A DNA stretch of 64,000 nucleotides from an uncultured Lactobacillus sp. (GCF_910589175.1 NZ_CAJURR010000003.1:1-64000); one strand, 5' to 3'; positions 1 to 8,272 are shown, counted from the stretch's first letter. Numbers and translations are program-made. The notes: generated by a model from the letters alone, not told the origin.

Positions 1-48
1 GTACGTACGGTGCAATGAGAGGGGCAAACTAGAAAAGTTTCCTCTACT

Positions 49-564
49 CTATTTAGTTAATTTATGTACTTTATGAGCCAAAACCATTTCTTTGTTTCGA
101 TCTTCGTAAATTGCATCCTTTACGTAGTTCCAAGGTGCCATCAAGCGACCTTTATTATTTTTACGGAAAAGGAAATCAGCATGGTGATTATCCAAATGCC
201 GTAAATATCTTTTAGCATTTTGAATATGGGTATGATGCTTTAAATTTAATCTTGGTCTAAAATCGATGATTTTATGATCAGAGTTAAAGATTGGAGTAAC
301 TTTATGATGCCAATCATCAACATTTGAAACATGACGACTAACTTTTTTGCCTGCTTCAATAATATTTTCTTTAGTGGCTAAACTATTCCGATCTTTTAAC
401 TCTGCATGTGGATCTAGATAATAGTTGCCTAAACCATCTTGACGATAAAGACGTAATTTTCTGAATGATTTATTATTTTTGTCCGTCTTCACTTCAATAA
501 CGTCACCATTGGTATGGTTCATTAAATACATGTGATGTTTTTTAGTGTAATTTACACTTTTCAT
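49..564 (-). CDS. Hypothetical protein, basic and His-rich, 171 aa
   Basis: I do not recognise this protein. It is soluble-looking, with no signal peptide or membrane segment, strongly basic and unusually rich in His (HH pairs near the N-terminus and around residues 85, 110 and 128) and in Lys, Arg, Asn and Asp. No catalytic motif is visible. The ATG at 562-564 is preceded on the minus strand by an AAAGGGGTG Shine-Dalgarno about 8 nt upstream, which supports the start. It is monocistronic here: the 195 nt to the next gene carry the frc terminator. Its charge would suit nucleic-acid or cell-wall polymer binding, but that is a guess. Confidence 0.7.
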   Translation of the reverse strand: MKSVNYTKKHHMYLMNHTNGDVIEVKTDKNNKSFRKLRLYRQDGLGNYYLDPHAELKDRNSLATKENIIEAGKKVSRHVSNVDDWHHKVTPIFNSDHKIIDFRPRLNLKHHTHIQNAKRYLRHLDNHHADFLFRKNNKGRLMAPWNYVKDAIYEDRNKEMVLAHKVHKLTK

Positions 565-706
565 GATCAGAAATTCACCCCTTTATATATCTTATGAATC
601 TATATTATAGACGCATTTTAAAATAAAGTATAGTGATTAAATTAGGACTTTAAGTATTTGTAAGAATACCAAAAAAGTTAATTAATGCTTCTAAAAAGAA
701 AACAAT

Positions 707-739
707 AAAGACAGTTAGAGATTCATTCTAACTGTCTTT
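707..739 (-). terminator. Rho-independent terminator of oxc-frc
   Basis: Perfect 13-bp stem AAAGACAGTTAGA / TCTAACTGTCTTT with a 7-nt loop, just downstream of the frc stop codon at 760. Read on the minus strand the stem ends in a T-rich stretch. The remaining bases 565-700 between this hairpin and the first gene are AT-rich and show nothing further that I can support. Confidence 0.85.
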
Positions 740-759
740 AGTAAATATTTAAAAGTTAA

Positions 760-2118
760 TTATTGTTCTTTACCATCAATAATTACTTTAACGCGTGGAT
801 TCTTAGGACCCTTAGCCTTAGAAATAACGCCTTTGTTAACTAAATCTTCGATTTGATCTGGGTCATAACCTAACTTAGACAAAATTTCTTTGTTGTTCTC
901 ACCTAGGTCAGGAGCCTTATCGTAAACTGGCTTGTAGTTTGAAAGAGTAAATGGTAAACCGATGGTCTTAAAGTTACCACGATTACCGCCTTGATTGATA
1001 GTAACAATAGCGCCATCCTTGTTTAAGTCTGGATCGTTTTCAAGTTCATGCCAGTCAAGAACAGGACCAACAGGAACACCAGCAGCACCAAGTTCTTTAG
1101 TTAGAGTGTATTTATCGTATTGCTTTGTGTATTCTTCGATTAGTGGGTAAAGTTCTTCTTTGTGTAATTGACGGTGTTGCCAATCAACAAATCTTGGATC
1201 AGTTTCCCATTCTGGGTGACCCATTGCTTCGCAAAGTTTATCCCAATTCTTGTTTTCGTTTTGAATAACAATGTAAACGTAAGCGTTAGGATCAGTTTCC
1301 CAACCTTTGGCCTTGTAAGTCCAGCCAATAACTTGACCACCTTCAGTGTTTTCAGCACGAGGAATTGCTTTGCCCCATTTCCAGTCAGGGTAGACTGCAT
1401 AGTGAGGAAGAGCACCTAAGTTATCTAACATGATTTGGTCACGTAATTTAATACGGCAAAGGTTTAATACAGCGTCTTGCATTGATTGGTAAACAAAAGT
1501 ACCTTCACCAGTATGTTCGCGTTGAAGTAAAGCTGCCAAAATACCAATAGCTAAGTGCATACCAGTGTTTGAATCACCTAAAGCAGCAGCTGATTGAGTA
1601 GGAACGTTGTTAGGCCCCTTGTTCCAACCAGTAGCAGAGGCAGCACCACCAGCAGATTGAGCAACTGGTTCAAAAGCTTTAACGTTTTCAAAACGTGAAC
1701 CTTGGTTGAAACCTTTTAATGAAGCATAAATTAATTTAGGATTTAATTCATGAAGCTTATCCCAGCCAAACCCATTTCTATCAGCAGAACCAGGAGCAAT
1801 GTTTTCTACGAATACGTCGGCTTTCTTAATTAAGTCGTACATAATCTTCTTACCTTCTGGAGCCTTGATATCAACAGTTAAAGACTTCTTGTTTGCGTTT
1901 AATTGCAAGAAGTAAAGACTCCAAGAATCTTTAATATCAAGTAATTCGTTTCTAGTTGGGTCACCAGTGTCAGTACGTTCAATTTTAATAACTTCAGCAC
2001 CTAACCATGCTAAAAGTTGCGTACATGAAGGACCAGATTGTACTTGAGTCCAGTCGATGACTTTAATTCCTTTTAATGGAGCATATTCATTTTGTTCGTT
2101 TTTTTCATTTTCACTCAT
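760..2118 (-). CDS. frc: Formyl-CoA:oxalate CoA-transferase
   Basis: Class III CoA-transferase that moves CoA from formyl-CoA to oxalate, giving oxalyl-CoA and formate; it feeds the decarboxylase encoded next to it. The 452-aa protein opens with the family pattern PLKGIKVIDWTQVQSGPSC, has AEVIKIER near residue 41 and the G-D-S-N-T-G-M-H motif whose Asp (about residue 182) matches the family catalytic aspartate that forms the acyl anhydride. It is the second gene of a minus-strand operon, only 5 nt after oxc. The length fits Lactobacillus Frc proteins, slightly longer than the Oxalobacter enzyme. Related CoA-transferases (carnitine, yfdW-type) share the fold, but the oxc neighbour makes oxalate the best substrate call. 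Confidence 0.93.
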   Translation of the reverse strand: MSENEKNEQNEYAPLKGIKVIDWTQVQSGPSCTQLLAWLGAEVIKIERTDTGDPTRNELLDIKDSWSLYFLQLNANKKSLTVDIKAPEGKKIMYDLIKKADVFVENIAPGSADRNGFGWDKLHELNPKLIYASLKGFNQGSRFENVKAFEPVAQSAGGAASATGWNKGPNNVPTQSAAALGDSNTGMHLAIGILAALLQREHTGEGTFVYQSMQDAVLNLCRIKLRDQIMLDNLGALPHYAVYPDWKWGKAIPRAENTEGGQVIGWTYKAKGWETDPNAYVYIVIQNENKNWDKLCEAMGHPEWETDPRFVDWQHRQLHKEELYPLIEEYTKQYDKYTLTKELGAAGVPVGPVLDWHELENDPDLNKDGAIVTINQGGNRGNFKTIGLPFTLSNYKPVYDKAPDLGENNKEILSKLGYDPDQIEDLVNKGVISKAKGPKNPRVKVIIDGKEQ

Positions 2119-2123
2119 TTTAA

Positions 2124-3860
2124 TTACTCCTTATCAATTTTTTCTTGTTCAGCTTCTTCAAGCGGCTTTAAGTTTAAGGATGGGTTCAAATTGCCAATGT
2201 GACCAGATTCTTTACCCATTGATGGATCAATTTGAACATTAATGATACTTGGACGACCAGATTCAACAGCTGTAGCAAAAGTATCTTTCATTTCTTGATA
2301 ATTAGTTACGTAGTAATTGTCACCGCCAAAAGCTTTAGCAATTAAATCGTATCTAGCAGTTGGATCAAGGGTAGTTGGACCTAATTGATCAGGAACAACA
2401 TTATCAACACCGTTGTAAATACCACCGTTGTTAATAACTACAACAGTAATTGGGAGATTGTAGCGGCACATTGTTTCAACATCCATACCGTCAAAACCAA
2501 AAGCACTATCACCATCTAAGGCAACAACATGTTTGCCAGTTTCAATAGCAGTTGCGATAGCATAACCCATGCCAACGCCCATAACTCCCCAAGTACCAGT
2601 ATCAAGTCTATGACGAGGAAGTTTCATACCGATCATGTCACGACCAATATCAAGTGTGTTAGCACCTTCACTTACCAGATAAGTATCAGGGTGTTCTTGG
2701 AAGTAGTCATTAATTGGTTCAATAGCACCATAGTAACCGAATTCTGGGTTAGTTTCGCCAGCTTTAATTCTCTTAGCAAACTTAGCATCATTCTTTGCAG
2801 TATCTTGAGCAATTGCATCAAGCCAGTCGGAAGGGGTCTTATATCCAGTTGCAGTAAGAGCTGGAACTAATTTGTTTAAGATAGAGGTTAAGTCACCTTG
2901 AAGTGGGGCAGAGATCTTTTGTGCAGAATCAAATTGAGTTGCATCAATGTCTAATTGAATGAATTTAGCATCTGGGTTGAATTGTGGTGCGTTTCCGTAT
3001 GAAAGCATCCAGTTTAATCTAGCACCAATTAGAATAACAACGTCGGCACCCTTTAATGATAATGAACGAGCTGCAGATGCAGAGTGCTTATCGTCATCAG
3101 GCACAACACCTTTAGCCATGGACATTGGCAAAAATGGAATATCAGTCTTGTTAATCAATTCTTGAACTTGTTTTTCAGTTCTATCATAAGCAGCACCTTT
3201 GCCAAGAATGATTAAAGGCTTCTTAGCTTGTTTGATGATATCAACGGCACGATTAATTGCGTCATCACTTGGCTCTTGCAGAGGAGCTGGGTCAACTAAC
3301 TTGTAAACACCCATGTTCTTTTCACCAAGATCATCATTAAGTTGAGCGATAGTGTCAGCTGGTAAGTCAAGGTAAACACCACCAGGTCTACCAGAAACTG
3401 CAGTACGAATTGCACGTGCAACTGCTAAACCAACATCTTGAGCTCTATCAACACGATAAGCTTTCTTACAGAAAGGTTTAGCAACGTTATATTGATCTAA
3501 TCCTTCGTAATCACCTTGAGATAAGTCAATAATATGACGTTCTGAAGATCCTGAGATCATAATTAATGGAAAACAGTTTTTAGTAGCTTGAGCTAAGGCA
3601 GTTAGTCCATTCAAAAATCCTGGAGCCGATACAGTCATTGCTACACCAGGATTTTTGGTTAAAAATCCTGCAGCTGCGGCAGCATTTACGGCCGAGTCTT
3701 CGCGACGAAAGCCATAATACTTCATTCCCCTTAATTCAGCTAATCTTGCTAAATCTGTAATTGGAATCCCCACAACCCCGTATAGGTTATTAATACCATT
3801 TTTTTGTAAAGCGTCAATTAATAAACTGGCACCGGTTCTATTTAAAGAGTCATCTACCAT
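2124..3860 (-). CDS. oxc: Oxalyl-CoA decarboxylase (ThDP-dependent)
   Basis: Decarboxylates oxalyl-CoA to formyl-CoA and CO2; with Frc it completes a catalytic cycle that turns oxalate into formate and CO2, consuming a proton. The 578-aa protein has the three-domain thiamine-diphosphate layout: N-terminal Pyr domain with the activating Glu in FRREDSAVNAA (about residue 55), a central nucleotide-binding domain, and a C-terminal PP domain with the GDSAFGF...VVINNGG thiamine-binding motif (about residues 450-480). ATG at 3858-3860 has a GGAGG ribosome site. A TATAAT-like element lies at 3892-3897 on the minus strand with a poor -35, which suits an activated or inducible promoter. Acetolactate synthase is an alternative fold match, excluded by the frc partner. 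Confidence 0.93.
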   Translation of the reverse strand: MVDDSLNRTGASLLIDALQKNGINNLYGVVGIPITDLARLAELRGMKYYGFRREDSAVNAAAAAGFLTKNPGVAMTVSAPGFLNGLTALAQATKNCFPLIMISGSSERHIIDLSQGDYEGLDQYNVAKPFCKKAYRVDRAQDVGLAVARAIRTAVSGRPGGVYLDLPADTIAQLNDDLGEKNMGVYKLVDPAPLQEPSDDAINRAVDIIKQAKKPLIILGKGAAYDRTEKQVQELINKTDIPFLPMSMAKGVVPDDDKHSASAARSLSLKGADVVILIGARLNWMLSYGNAPQFNPDAKFIQLDIDATQFDSAQKISAPLQGDLTSILNKLVPALTATGYKTPSDWLDAIAQDTAKNDAKFAKRIKAGETNPEFGYYGAIEPINDYFQEHPDTYLVSEGANTLDIGRDMIGMKLPRHRLDTGTWGVMGVGMGYAIATAIETGKHVVALDGDSAFGFDGMDVETMCRYNLPITVVVINNGGIYNGVDNVVPDQLGPTTLDPTARYDLIAKAFGGDNYYVTNYQEMKDTFATAVESGRPSIINVQIDPSMGKESGHIGNLNPSLNLKPLEEAEQEKIDKE

Positions 3861-3891
3861 AACGTAACCTCCATGGTAATGATAATTTTTT

Positions 3892-3897
3892 ATTATA
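3892..3897 (-). promoter_or_regulatory. Probable -10 element of the oxc-frc operon
   Basis: TATAAT on the minus strand, 31 nt before the oxc start. The hexamer 17 bp upstream (about CTCATT) is not a good -35, so transcription probably needs an activator. Oxalate/low-pH induction of such operons is known in gut lactobacilli; the responsible site is not identifiable here. Confidence 0.45.
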
Positions 3898-4208
3898 TAA
3901 GAACGCCGTCCCTTAATGAGAATGGGTTCAGTTAATTTATAGACTTTTTTGAATGGTTTAGCAAGAAAAAAGATAAAAAATTTTTTATATATAGGGAAAA
4001 TTGCTTTTTAAATATATATTATTTTTAATAAGCTATCTATGAAATTAATTCATAAATTGATACTCAAATAAATCGCAATTTAAATAATTAATTTAATTGA
4101 ATACGGAAATTTTTGCTTGCTAATTTTTATATTAAGGTTATATTTATATGATGAAGAAGATTTCGTCAGGAATATTTACCGTGAACTGATTATAAGAGAG
4201 GTATAGAG
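3898..4208. other. Divergent 348-nt regulatory interval between oxc and the AEC carrier
   Basis: Very AT-rich interval between two divergent starts, with no credible ORF. Besides the two promoters it holds an inverted repeat TATGAA-ATTAA-TTCATA at 4038-4054 that could be an operator, although AT-rich DNA gives such repeats by chance. No riboswitch-like or T-box sequence is visible. Confidence 0.5.
4117..4144 (+). promoter_or_regulatory. Probable promoter of the AEC-family carrier
   Basis: TTGCTA (4117-4122), 16-bp spacer, TATATT (4139-4144). This would give a 5' untranslated region of roughly 55 nt before the ATG at 4209, which has GAGAGG as ribosome site. Confidence 0.5.
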
Positions 4209-5390
4209 ATGATTAGTATCCTAATTAACGACATAATCCCAATTTTGGTGATTATGTTACTAGGTTATCTCTGCGGAAAGTTTTACTTTTTTGATAATGA
4301 TCAGAGACAAGGACTAAACAAATTGGTTCTTGATATCGCATTACCAGCAGCTTTATTCATTTCAATTGTTAAAGCTACCAGAAAAATGTTTGCGCAAGAT
4401 ATCATATTAACGTTAATTTCTATTGTTGGTGTGGTAGGTCTATTTATGTTGAGCTACTACTTAGATAAATTGTTGTTCCACAGAACTACGCAACAAGCTG
4501 CAGTTTGTGCCTTGATTGCAGGTTCTCCAACAATTGGATTCCTTGGTTTTGCTGTTTTGGACCCTATTTATGGAAATAATGCAACGACTAACTTAGTTAT
4601 TGGTATTGTATCTATTGTAGTTAATGCAATTACTATTCCTTTAGGATTAGCACTAATCAATAAAGGACAGGCAGCTACTAAGAAGCAGGCAACTTCAAAT
4701 CCTAGTAATAAGGGAACAAAAGTAGAAGTAGAGGATATAAAAGGCAAAGGCATAAAGAAAACCAAAAAGAAGGTTATGGTGACTATTCCTGATGGTATTC
4801 CGGTTACTGATGCTGAAGCAAAGGCCTTGAAAGAAAAAGGTATAGAGCGTGAAATTGATTTAGCTCGAGCAGAAATTGCTGATCATGCAGATGAGCCTCA
4901 TAAGTCAATGAATCCAACTTTGAAGTCTGTTATTAATGCAATTAAGCAACCAGTTGCTGCTGCTCCATTGATTGCAGTTATTTTAGTTTTAATTGGTATT
5001 AGAATTCCAACTTCTTGGGCTCCAACTTTTGATTTAATTGCTAAGGCTAACGCTGGTGTTGCCGTCTTAGCAGCAGGTTTGGCATTATCTACAGTTAAGT
5101 TCTCAATTGATAAAGAAGTTATCTGGAACACATTCTTCAGATTATTCTTAACACCTGCAGTAATTGTTGCAGCTGCTTATATCTGTGGTATGGGATCTGA
5201 TCCTACTAAGATTTCAATGCTTTGTTTGGCAACTGGTTTGCCACCAGCATTTTCTGGAATTATTATTTCTAGTCGCTACAACATTTATGTTAAGGAAGGT
5301 GCAAGTTCAGTCGCAGTTTCAACTGTATTCTTTGCAGTAAGCTGTATTTTCTGGATTTGGCTATTACCAATCTTGGCACATATGTTTTAA
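4209..5390 (+). CDS. AEC (auxin efflux carrier) family transporter, candidate oxalate/formate carrier
   Basis: Integral membrane carrier of the AEC superfamily (malate permease MleP / auxin efflux carrier type). The sequence shows about ten hydrophobic segments in two bundles, with N-terminal IPILVIMLLGYLCGKFYF and C-terminal LATGLPPAFSGIIIS, both typical. Between the bundles (about residues 155-245) there is a long hydrophilic, Lys/Glu-rich stretch; 393 aa is well above the usual 310-320 aa of this family and the excess sits there. It is divergent from oxc-frc and has its own terminator at 5414-5440. Substrate cannot be read from sequence; dicarboxylates are typical of the family and the neighbours suggest oxalate uptake or formate/oxalate exchange. 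Confidence 0.85.
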   Translation: MISILINDIIPILVIMLLGYLCGKFYFFDNDQRQGLNKLVLDIALPAALFISIVKATRKMFAQDIILTLISIVGVVGLFMLSYYLDKLLFHRTTQQAAVCALIAGSPTIGFLGFAVLDPIYGNNATTNLVIGIVSIVVNAITIPLGLALINKGQAATKKQATSNPSNKGTKVEVEDIKGKGIKKTKKKVMVTIPDGIPVTDAEAKALKEKGIEREIDLARAEIADHADEPHKSMNPTLKSVINAIKQPVAAAPLIAVILVLIGIRIPTSWAPTFDLIAKANAGVAVLAAGLALSTVKFSIDKEVIWNTFFRLFLTPAVIVAAAYICGMGSDPTKISMLCLATGLPPAFSGIIISSRYNIYVKEGASSVAVSTVFFAVSCIFWIWLLPILAHMF

Positions 5391-5413
5391 AGAAAATTTT
5401 TGTATATATAATT

Positions 5414-5444
5414 AAGAGACAGGAAGATAATCTGTCTCTTTTTG
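5414..5444 (+). terminator. Terminator after the AEC carrier
   Basis: 9-bp stem AAGAGACAG / CTGTCTCTT with a GAAGATAAT loop followed by TTTTG, starting 24 nt after the stop codon. Confidence 0.85.
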
Positions 5445-5457
5445 TTAGGAATAAAAA

Positions 5458-5721
5458 ATGATTGATAATAAAAATTTATTGAAACTTTTACGAATTGAAT
5501 TGCGAAAGATGAGTAATGGTAACAAACTTAAATTTTTAACTTATAAAAAGGATCGCAGCATTCTTGTGGAAAAGAATGGGGATAATTTTCGAGTTGTTGA
5601 AAATGGCTATCACAAAATTGTTTGGAATAATTTGACTGAAGCAGAAGTTTTAAAAAGAATAAAAAAATTGCAAAAAATAGAATTTCCTAGAAGTAATAAA
5701 TTGTACTTGGTAAAAGATTAA
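5458..5721 (+). CDS. Small hypothetical protein, 87 aa
   Basis: Not recognised. Basic, Lys- and Asn-rich, soluble-looking; predicted as mixed helix/strand with hydrophobic residues spaced through KLLRIELRK and [16 protein letters not shown], like a small compact domain. ATG at 5458 follows a weak TAGGAA ribosome site and comes directly after the AEC terminator, so transcription may be low or by read-through. The enolase remnant begins a few bases after its stop codon. Confidence 0.5.
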   Translation: MIDNKNLLKLLRIELRKMSNGNKLKFLTYKKDRSILVEKNGDNFRVVENGYHKIVWNNLTEAEVLKRIKKLQKIEFPRSNKLYLVKD

Positions 5722-5724
5722 AGA

Positions 5725-6345
5725 AACAAATGTTAATATTGAAATTAATAACGTCTTAGGGGAAAAGAGTTCATACAATCAAACTGCAATTGATAATTTA
5801 ATGATTGGTTTAGATGGTACGCCAAATAAGGCGCGGCTTGGCGCTAAAGTAATTTTCGGTGTTTCAATGGTAGTTGCTAGAGCTGCAGCTAAATCTAAAA
5901 ACGAGCCTCTATACCGATATTTAGGAGACTGTGACTGGAATAATTTTGAAAAGTTTACTGCCAAATTTGGTAACAGGATACAAGTAGTGGCAGATGATAA
6001 TGTATGTACTAATCCTAAGCTGGTTAGAAAAGCTATTAAAGATAAGCTATGTAACGCGGTATTGATTAAGGTTAACTAAATTGGTACGATAACTGAAACT
6101 TTAGAAGCGATCAGGTTAGCTAGAAAGAATAATATGACCACTATGGTATCTCACTGCTCAGGTGAAACTGGAGATACATTATCGCTGACTTTACAGTTGC
6201 TACTAATGCAGCTGAATTAAAATCAGGTGCACCAGCACGTAATGAATGTGTTGAAAAATACAATCGCTTATTGGAAATTGAACAAGAAATAGATGTAGAA
6301 AACGAGCGCTTGGCACATTTTCCAAATAATATAGATATGGACTAA
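5725..6345 (+). pseudogene. Enolase remnant (internally deleted, stop codon and frameshift)
   Basis: Translation shows clear enolase blocks in order: a part like [10 protein letters not shown]...[37 protein letters not shown], then a jump to the C-terminal barrel ([22 protein letters not shown]), then after a frame change near 6180 [20 protein letters not shown] and the tail. About 50 N-terminal residues and the middle third, including several catalytic residues, are missing; one in-frame TAA sits at 6077-6079 where Gln is expected. The 92-aa open stretch 5801-6079 is a fragment of this. It cannot encode an active enolase; a functional copy must lie outside the window. Confidence 0.88.
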
Positions 6346-6390
6346 AAATAGATAAAAAAATAGTAATCAGAAAATAATACTTCAAACATA

Positions 6391-6421
6391 AAAAAGACAG
6401 ATCATATTGATCTGTCTTTTT
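6391..6421. terminator. Bidirectional terminator between enolase remnant and lipoprotein gene
   Basis: Perfect 14-bp stem AAAAAGACAGATCA / TGATCTGTCTTTTT around a 3-nt loop, with A-run on one side and T-run on the other. It can end the lipoprotein transcript on the minus strand and any transcript crossing the pseudogene on the plus strand. Confidence 0.88.
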
Positions 6422-6426
6422 ACTCA

Positions 6427-7143
6427 CTATTTGATTTTAATATCGCCGTCTTGTGTAGAAGCAGTTAATACATTGGAGCTATTTTTATTTTCTATAAAAG
6501 TGCTGCTTGATGAGCTATCTTTAACCTTAATATCTCCATCGCTTGTGTCAAGTTTATAACCGGTGAAAGTGGAATCACTTACCTTGATATCGCCGTCATC
6601 TGTATTAACTTTAAAACCATTTTTGCTGATTAATTTACTAATGTTAATGTCGCCATCATTGGTATCTATTTTGCCATGTGGAGCTTTTAAGTTAGTGATG
6701 TCAATATCGCCATCATTTGTATCAACAGATATTGAATTAGTAGTTGCAATATTTTTAATTTCAATATCGCCGTCATTAGTGGACAAAGTCACATCTTTCA
6801 ACAGCTGCTTAGGCACTGTAATGGTAATTGTAGGATCTCCATTAATATGGTGGATACCAGGAGCCGATTGTTTAATAGTTAATGCACCATTTTTTCTGTT
6901 AACAGTTGGTTTTAAATTTTTAGGACCAGCATATTCGACTTTATATTTATCTCCGTATTTAACAGAAATATCGGAAATAGCCACTGAAACTGCAAGTTTA
7001 TTAAAACCTTGATTGCTAATAGTGGTTTTGATTTCTGATTTACTGTCATCATGGTTTGAAACAATAATACTGCAAGCTGAAAGCAGGATTACTAATGAAG
7101 ATAATACAGGTATTAAGATAAACTTTTTATTATTATTTTTCAT
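6427..7143 (-). CDS. DUF4097-like surface lipoprotein with GDI repeats
   Basis: 238-aa secreted lipoprotein. The N-terminus is a lipoprotein signal: KNNNKK, hydrophobic core, lipobox L-S-A-C with Cys24. The mature part carries a ladder of repeats about every 17-20 residues with the core DGDI (TNDGDIEI, TNDGDIDI, TNDGDINI, TDDGDIKV, TSDGDIKV, TQDGDIKI), typical of right-handed beta-solenoid DUF4097/DUF2807 putative adhesin domains. In other Firmicutes such domains are often linked to envelope-stress systems, but none is adjacent here. AGGAG precedes the ATG at 7141-7143. Function beyond surface location is unknown. Confidence 0.82.
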   Translation of the reverse strand: MKNNNKKFILIPVLSSLVILLSACSIIVSNHDDSKSEIKTTISNQGFNKLAVSVAISDISVKYGDKYKVEYAGPKNLKPTVNRKNGALTIKQSAPGIHHINGDPTITITVPKQLLKDVTLSTNDGDIEIKNIATTNSISVDTNDGDIDITNLKAPHGKIDTNDGDINISKLISKNGFKVNTDDGDIKVSDSTFTGYKLDTSDGDIKVKDSSSSSTFIENKNSSNVLTASTQDGDIKIK

Positions 7144-7225
7144 AATAAACTCCTAAGATATAGTTAGAATTAATTATCTTATATTTATTAAACGAAGTAA
7201 ACTAAATGAATAATGGAGAGATTTT

Positions 7226-7678
7226 ATGAAAAAATTACCACCAATTCAAAAAATCCTAGAAGCTTATACTGCAATTGTGGATAAACATGTGAATTTAACA
7301 AAAGATCAGGCAGAAGTAACTTCATCTAATGGAGCCAAAACTTACACAGTAGATTGGGATGATGATGTGTACCATTCAAATGATAATGCCAGCTATTGGC
7401 AAGGCTATGCTGGATATCCAGTGATTGCCGTCTTGATGCTTCAAGAAAAATTGCCATATGATCAAAAGTTAGCTAATAATTTTGCAAATGTTAATTGGAA
7501 TGAGATAAATAAAAAATACAAGCGAAATTACGTTAAGGCAGCTGCAGATGTAATTGAAGAAAAGGGATTAGACGAAGAAAAAGTTATGGCTGAACTTGAA
7601 AGAGTTTATGCAGACTTAAAGCAGTTACCAATTACAATTAAGCGTGGCTCTCTTCGTCCACCGAAAGTGAAAAAGTAG
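7226..7678 (+). CDS. Conserved-looking hypothetical protein, 150 aa
   Basis: I do not recognise the family. Soluble, no signal peptide. An N-terminal part rich in polar residues (TYTVDWDDDVYHSNDNASYWQGYAGYP) is followed by a hydrophobic IAVLMLQEKL helix and a C-terminal helical part (YVKAAADVIEEKGLDEEKVMAELERVYADLKQL). The start ATG at 7226 has a GGAGAG ribosome site. It converges on the 147-aa gene with only 28 nt between stops. Codon use looks like that of its neighbours, so it is probably a real gene. Confidence 0.65.
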   Translation: MKKLPPIQKILEAYTAIVDKHVNLTKDQAEVTSSNGAKTYTVDWDDDVYHSNDNASYWQGYAGYPVIAVLMLQEKLPYDQKLANNFANVNWNEINKKYKRNYVKAAADVIEEKGLDEEKVMAELERVYADLKQLPITIKRGSLRPPKVKK

Positions 7679-7706
7679 CTAAGATTTAATTTTTAATGTT
7701 ACTATT

Positions 7707-8150
7707 CTACGCTTTACTTTTTAGCCAATTCTTATATATTTCAACTAGATCTGTATTAATAGGGTCGTTTTCAGCTTCAGGATTACCTTGATTTTTAACC
7801 ATAATCATTCCTGCTAAAACATTAGGATCATCTGGAAAAGCTGGTCGATTATTAGCAATTACAATATTGGTGGGATAACCATAACCATCATTACGTTTTT
7901 CTTTTAAATAACGACGACAGTGTATTTCAAGTTTTGTTCCAGGATTTAATACTCCTAGTCCTTTAAATCCTTTAGTTAAATTGAATAATAAATATTCTGG
8001 TAATTTTAAATCTATATTGTTCAGATTCTTACAATTGCGCATGTATACTATAGGGCGATAATAAAATGTTCCATTGTTATCAACACTTTGTTGAATCCCG
8101 TAGCGACAAAATATTCCAATAATTTTAACATTTTCATAAATTCCTTGCAT
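7707..8150 (-). CDS. Hypothetical protein, 147 aa
   Basis: Not recognised. Predicted cytoplasmic, mostly strand-rich: NVKIIGIFCRYGIQQS, YRPIVYMRNCKNL, TKLEIHCRRYLKEK, YPTNIVIANNRPAF. The pattern of short beta strands resembles an OB-like or small barrel domain, but I see no diagnostic motif. Start ATG at 8148-8150 has GAGGAG upstream on the minus strand. Monocistronic. Confidence 0.6.
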   Translation of the reverse strand: MQGIYENVKIIGIFCRYGIQQSVDNNGTFYYRPIVYMRNCKNLNNIDLKLPEYLLFNLTKGFKGLGVLNPGTKLEIHCRRYLKEKRNDGYGYPTNIVIANNRPAFPDDPNVLAGMIMVKNQGNPEAENDPINTDLVEIYKNWLKSKA

Positions 8151-8272
8151 ATTATGTTCTCCTCTTTATCTTTTAGATATATTTTTCATATTATATATAC
8201 GCAAAGAATACCCAAAATTTTTTATTAATTTTTTGATAATAAAAATGGAGTGGAGATAATATCCTAGACCAT

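Noticed and set aside
1..48. GTACGTAC palindrome and GAGG..CCTC arms at the window start
   Set aside because: Too short and without a T-run; may be part of a neighbour's terminator outside the window.
6563..7012. 149-aa plus-strand ORF opposite the lipoprotein gene
   Set aside because: Its repeated ISPS pattern is simply the antisense of the DGDI repeats.
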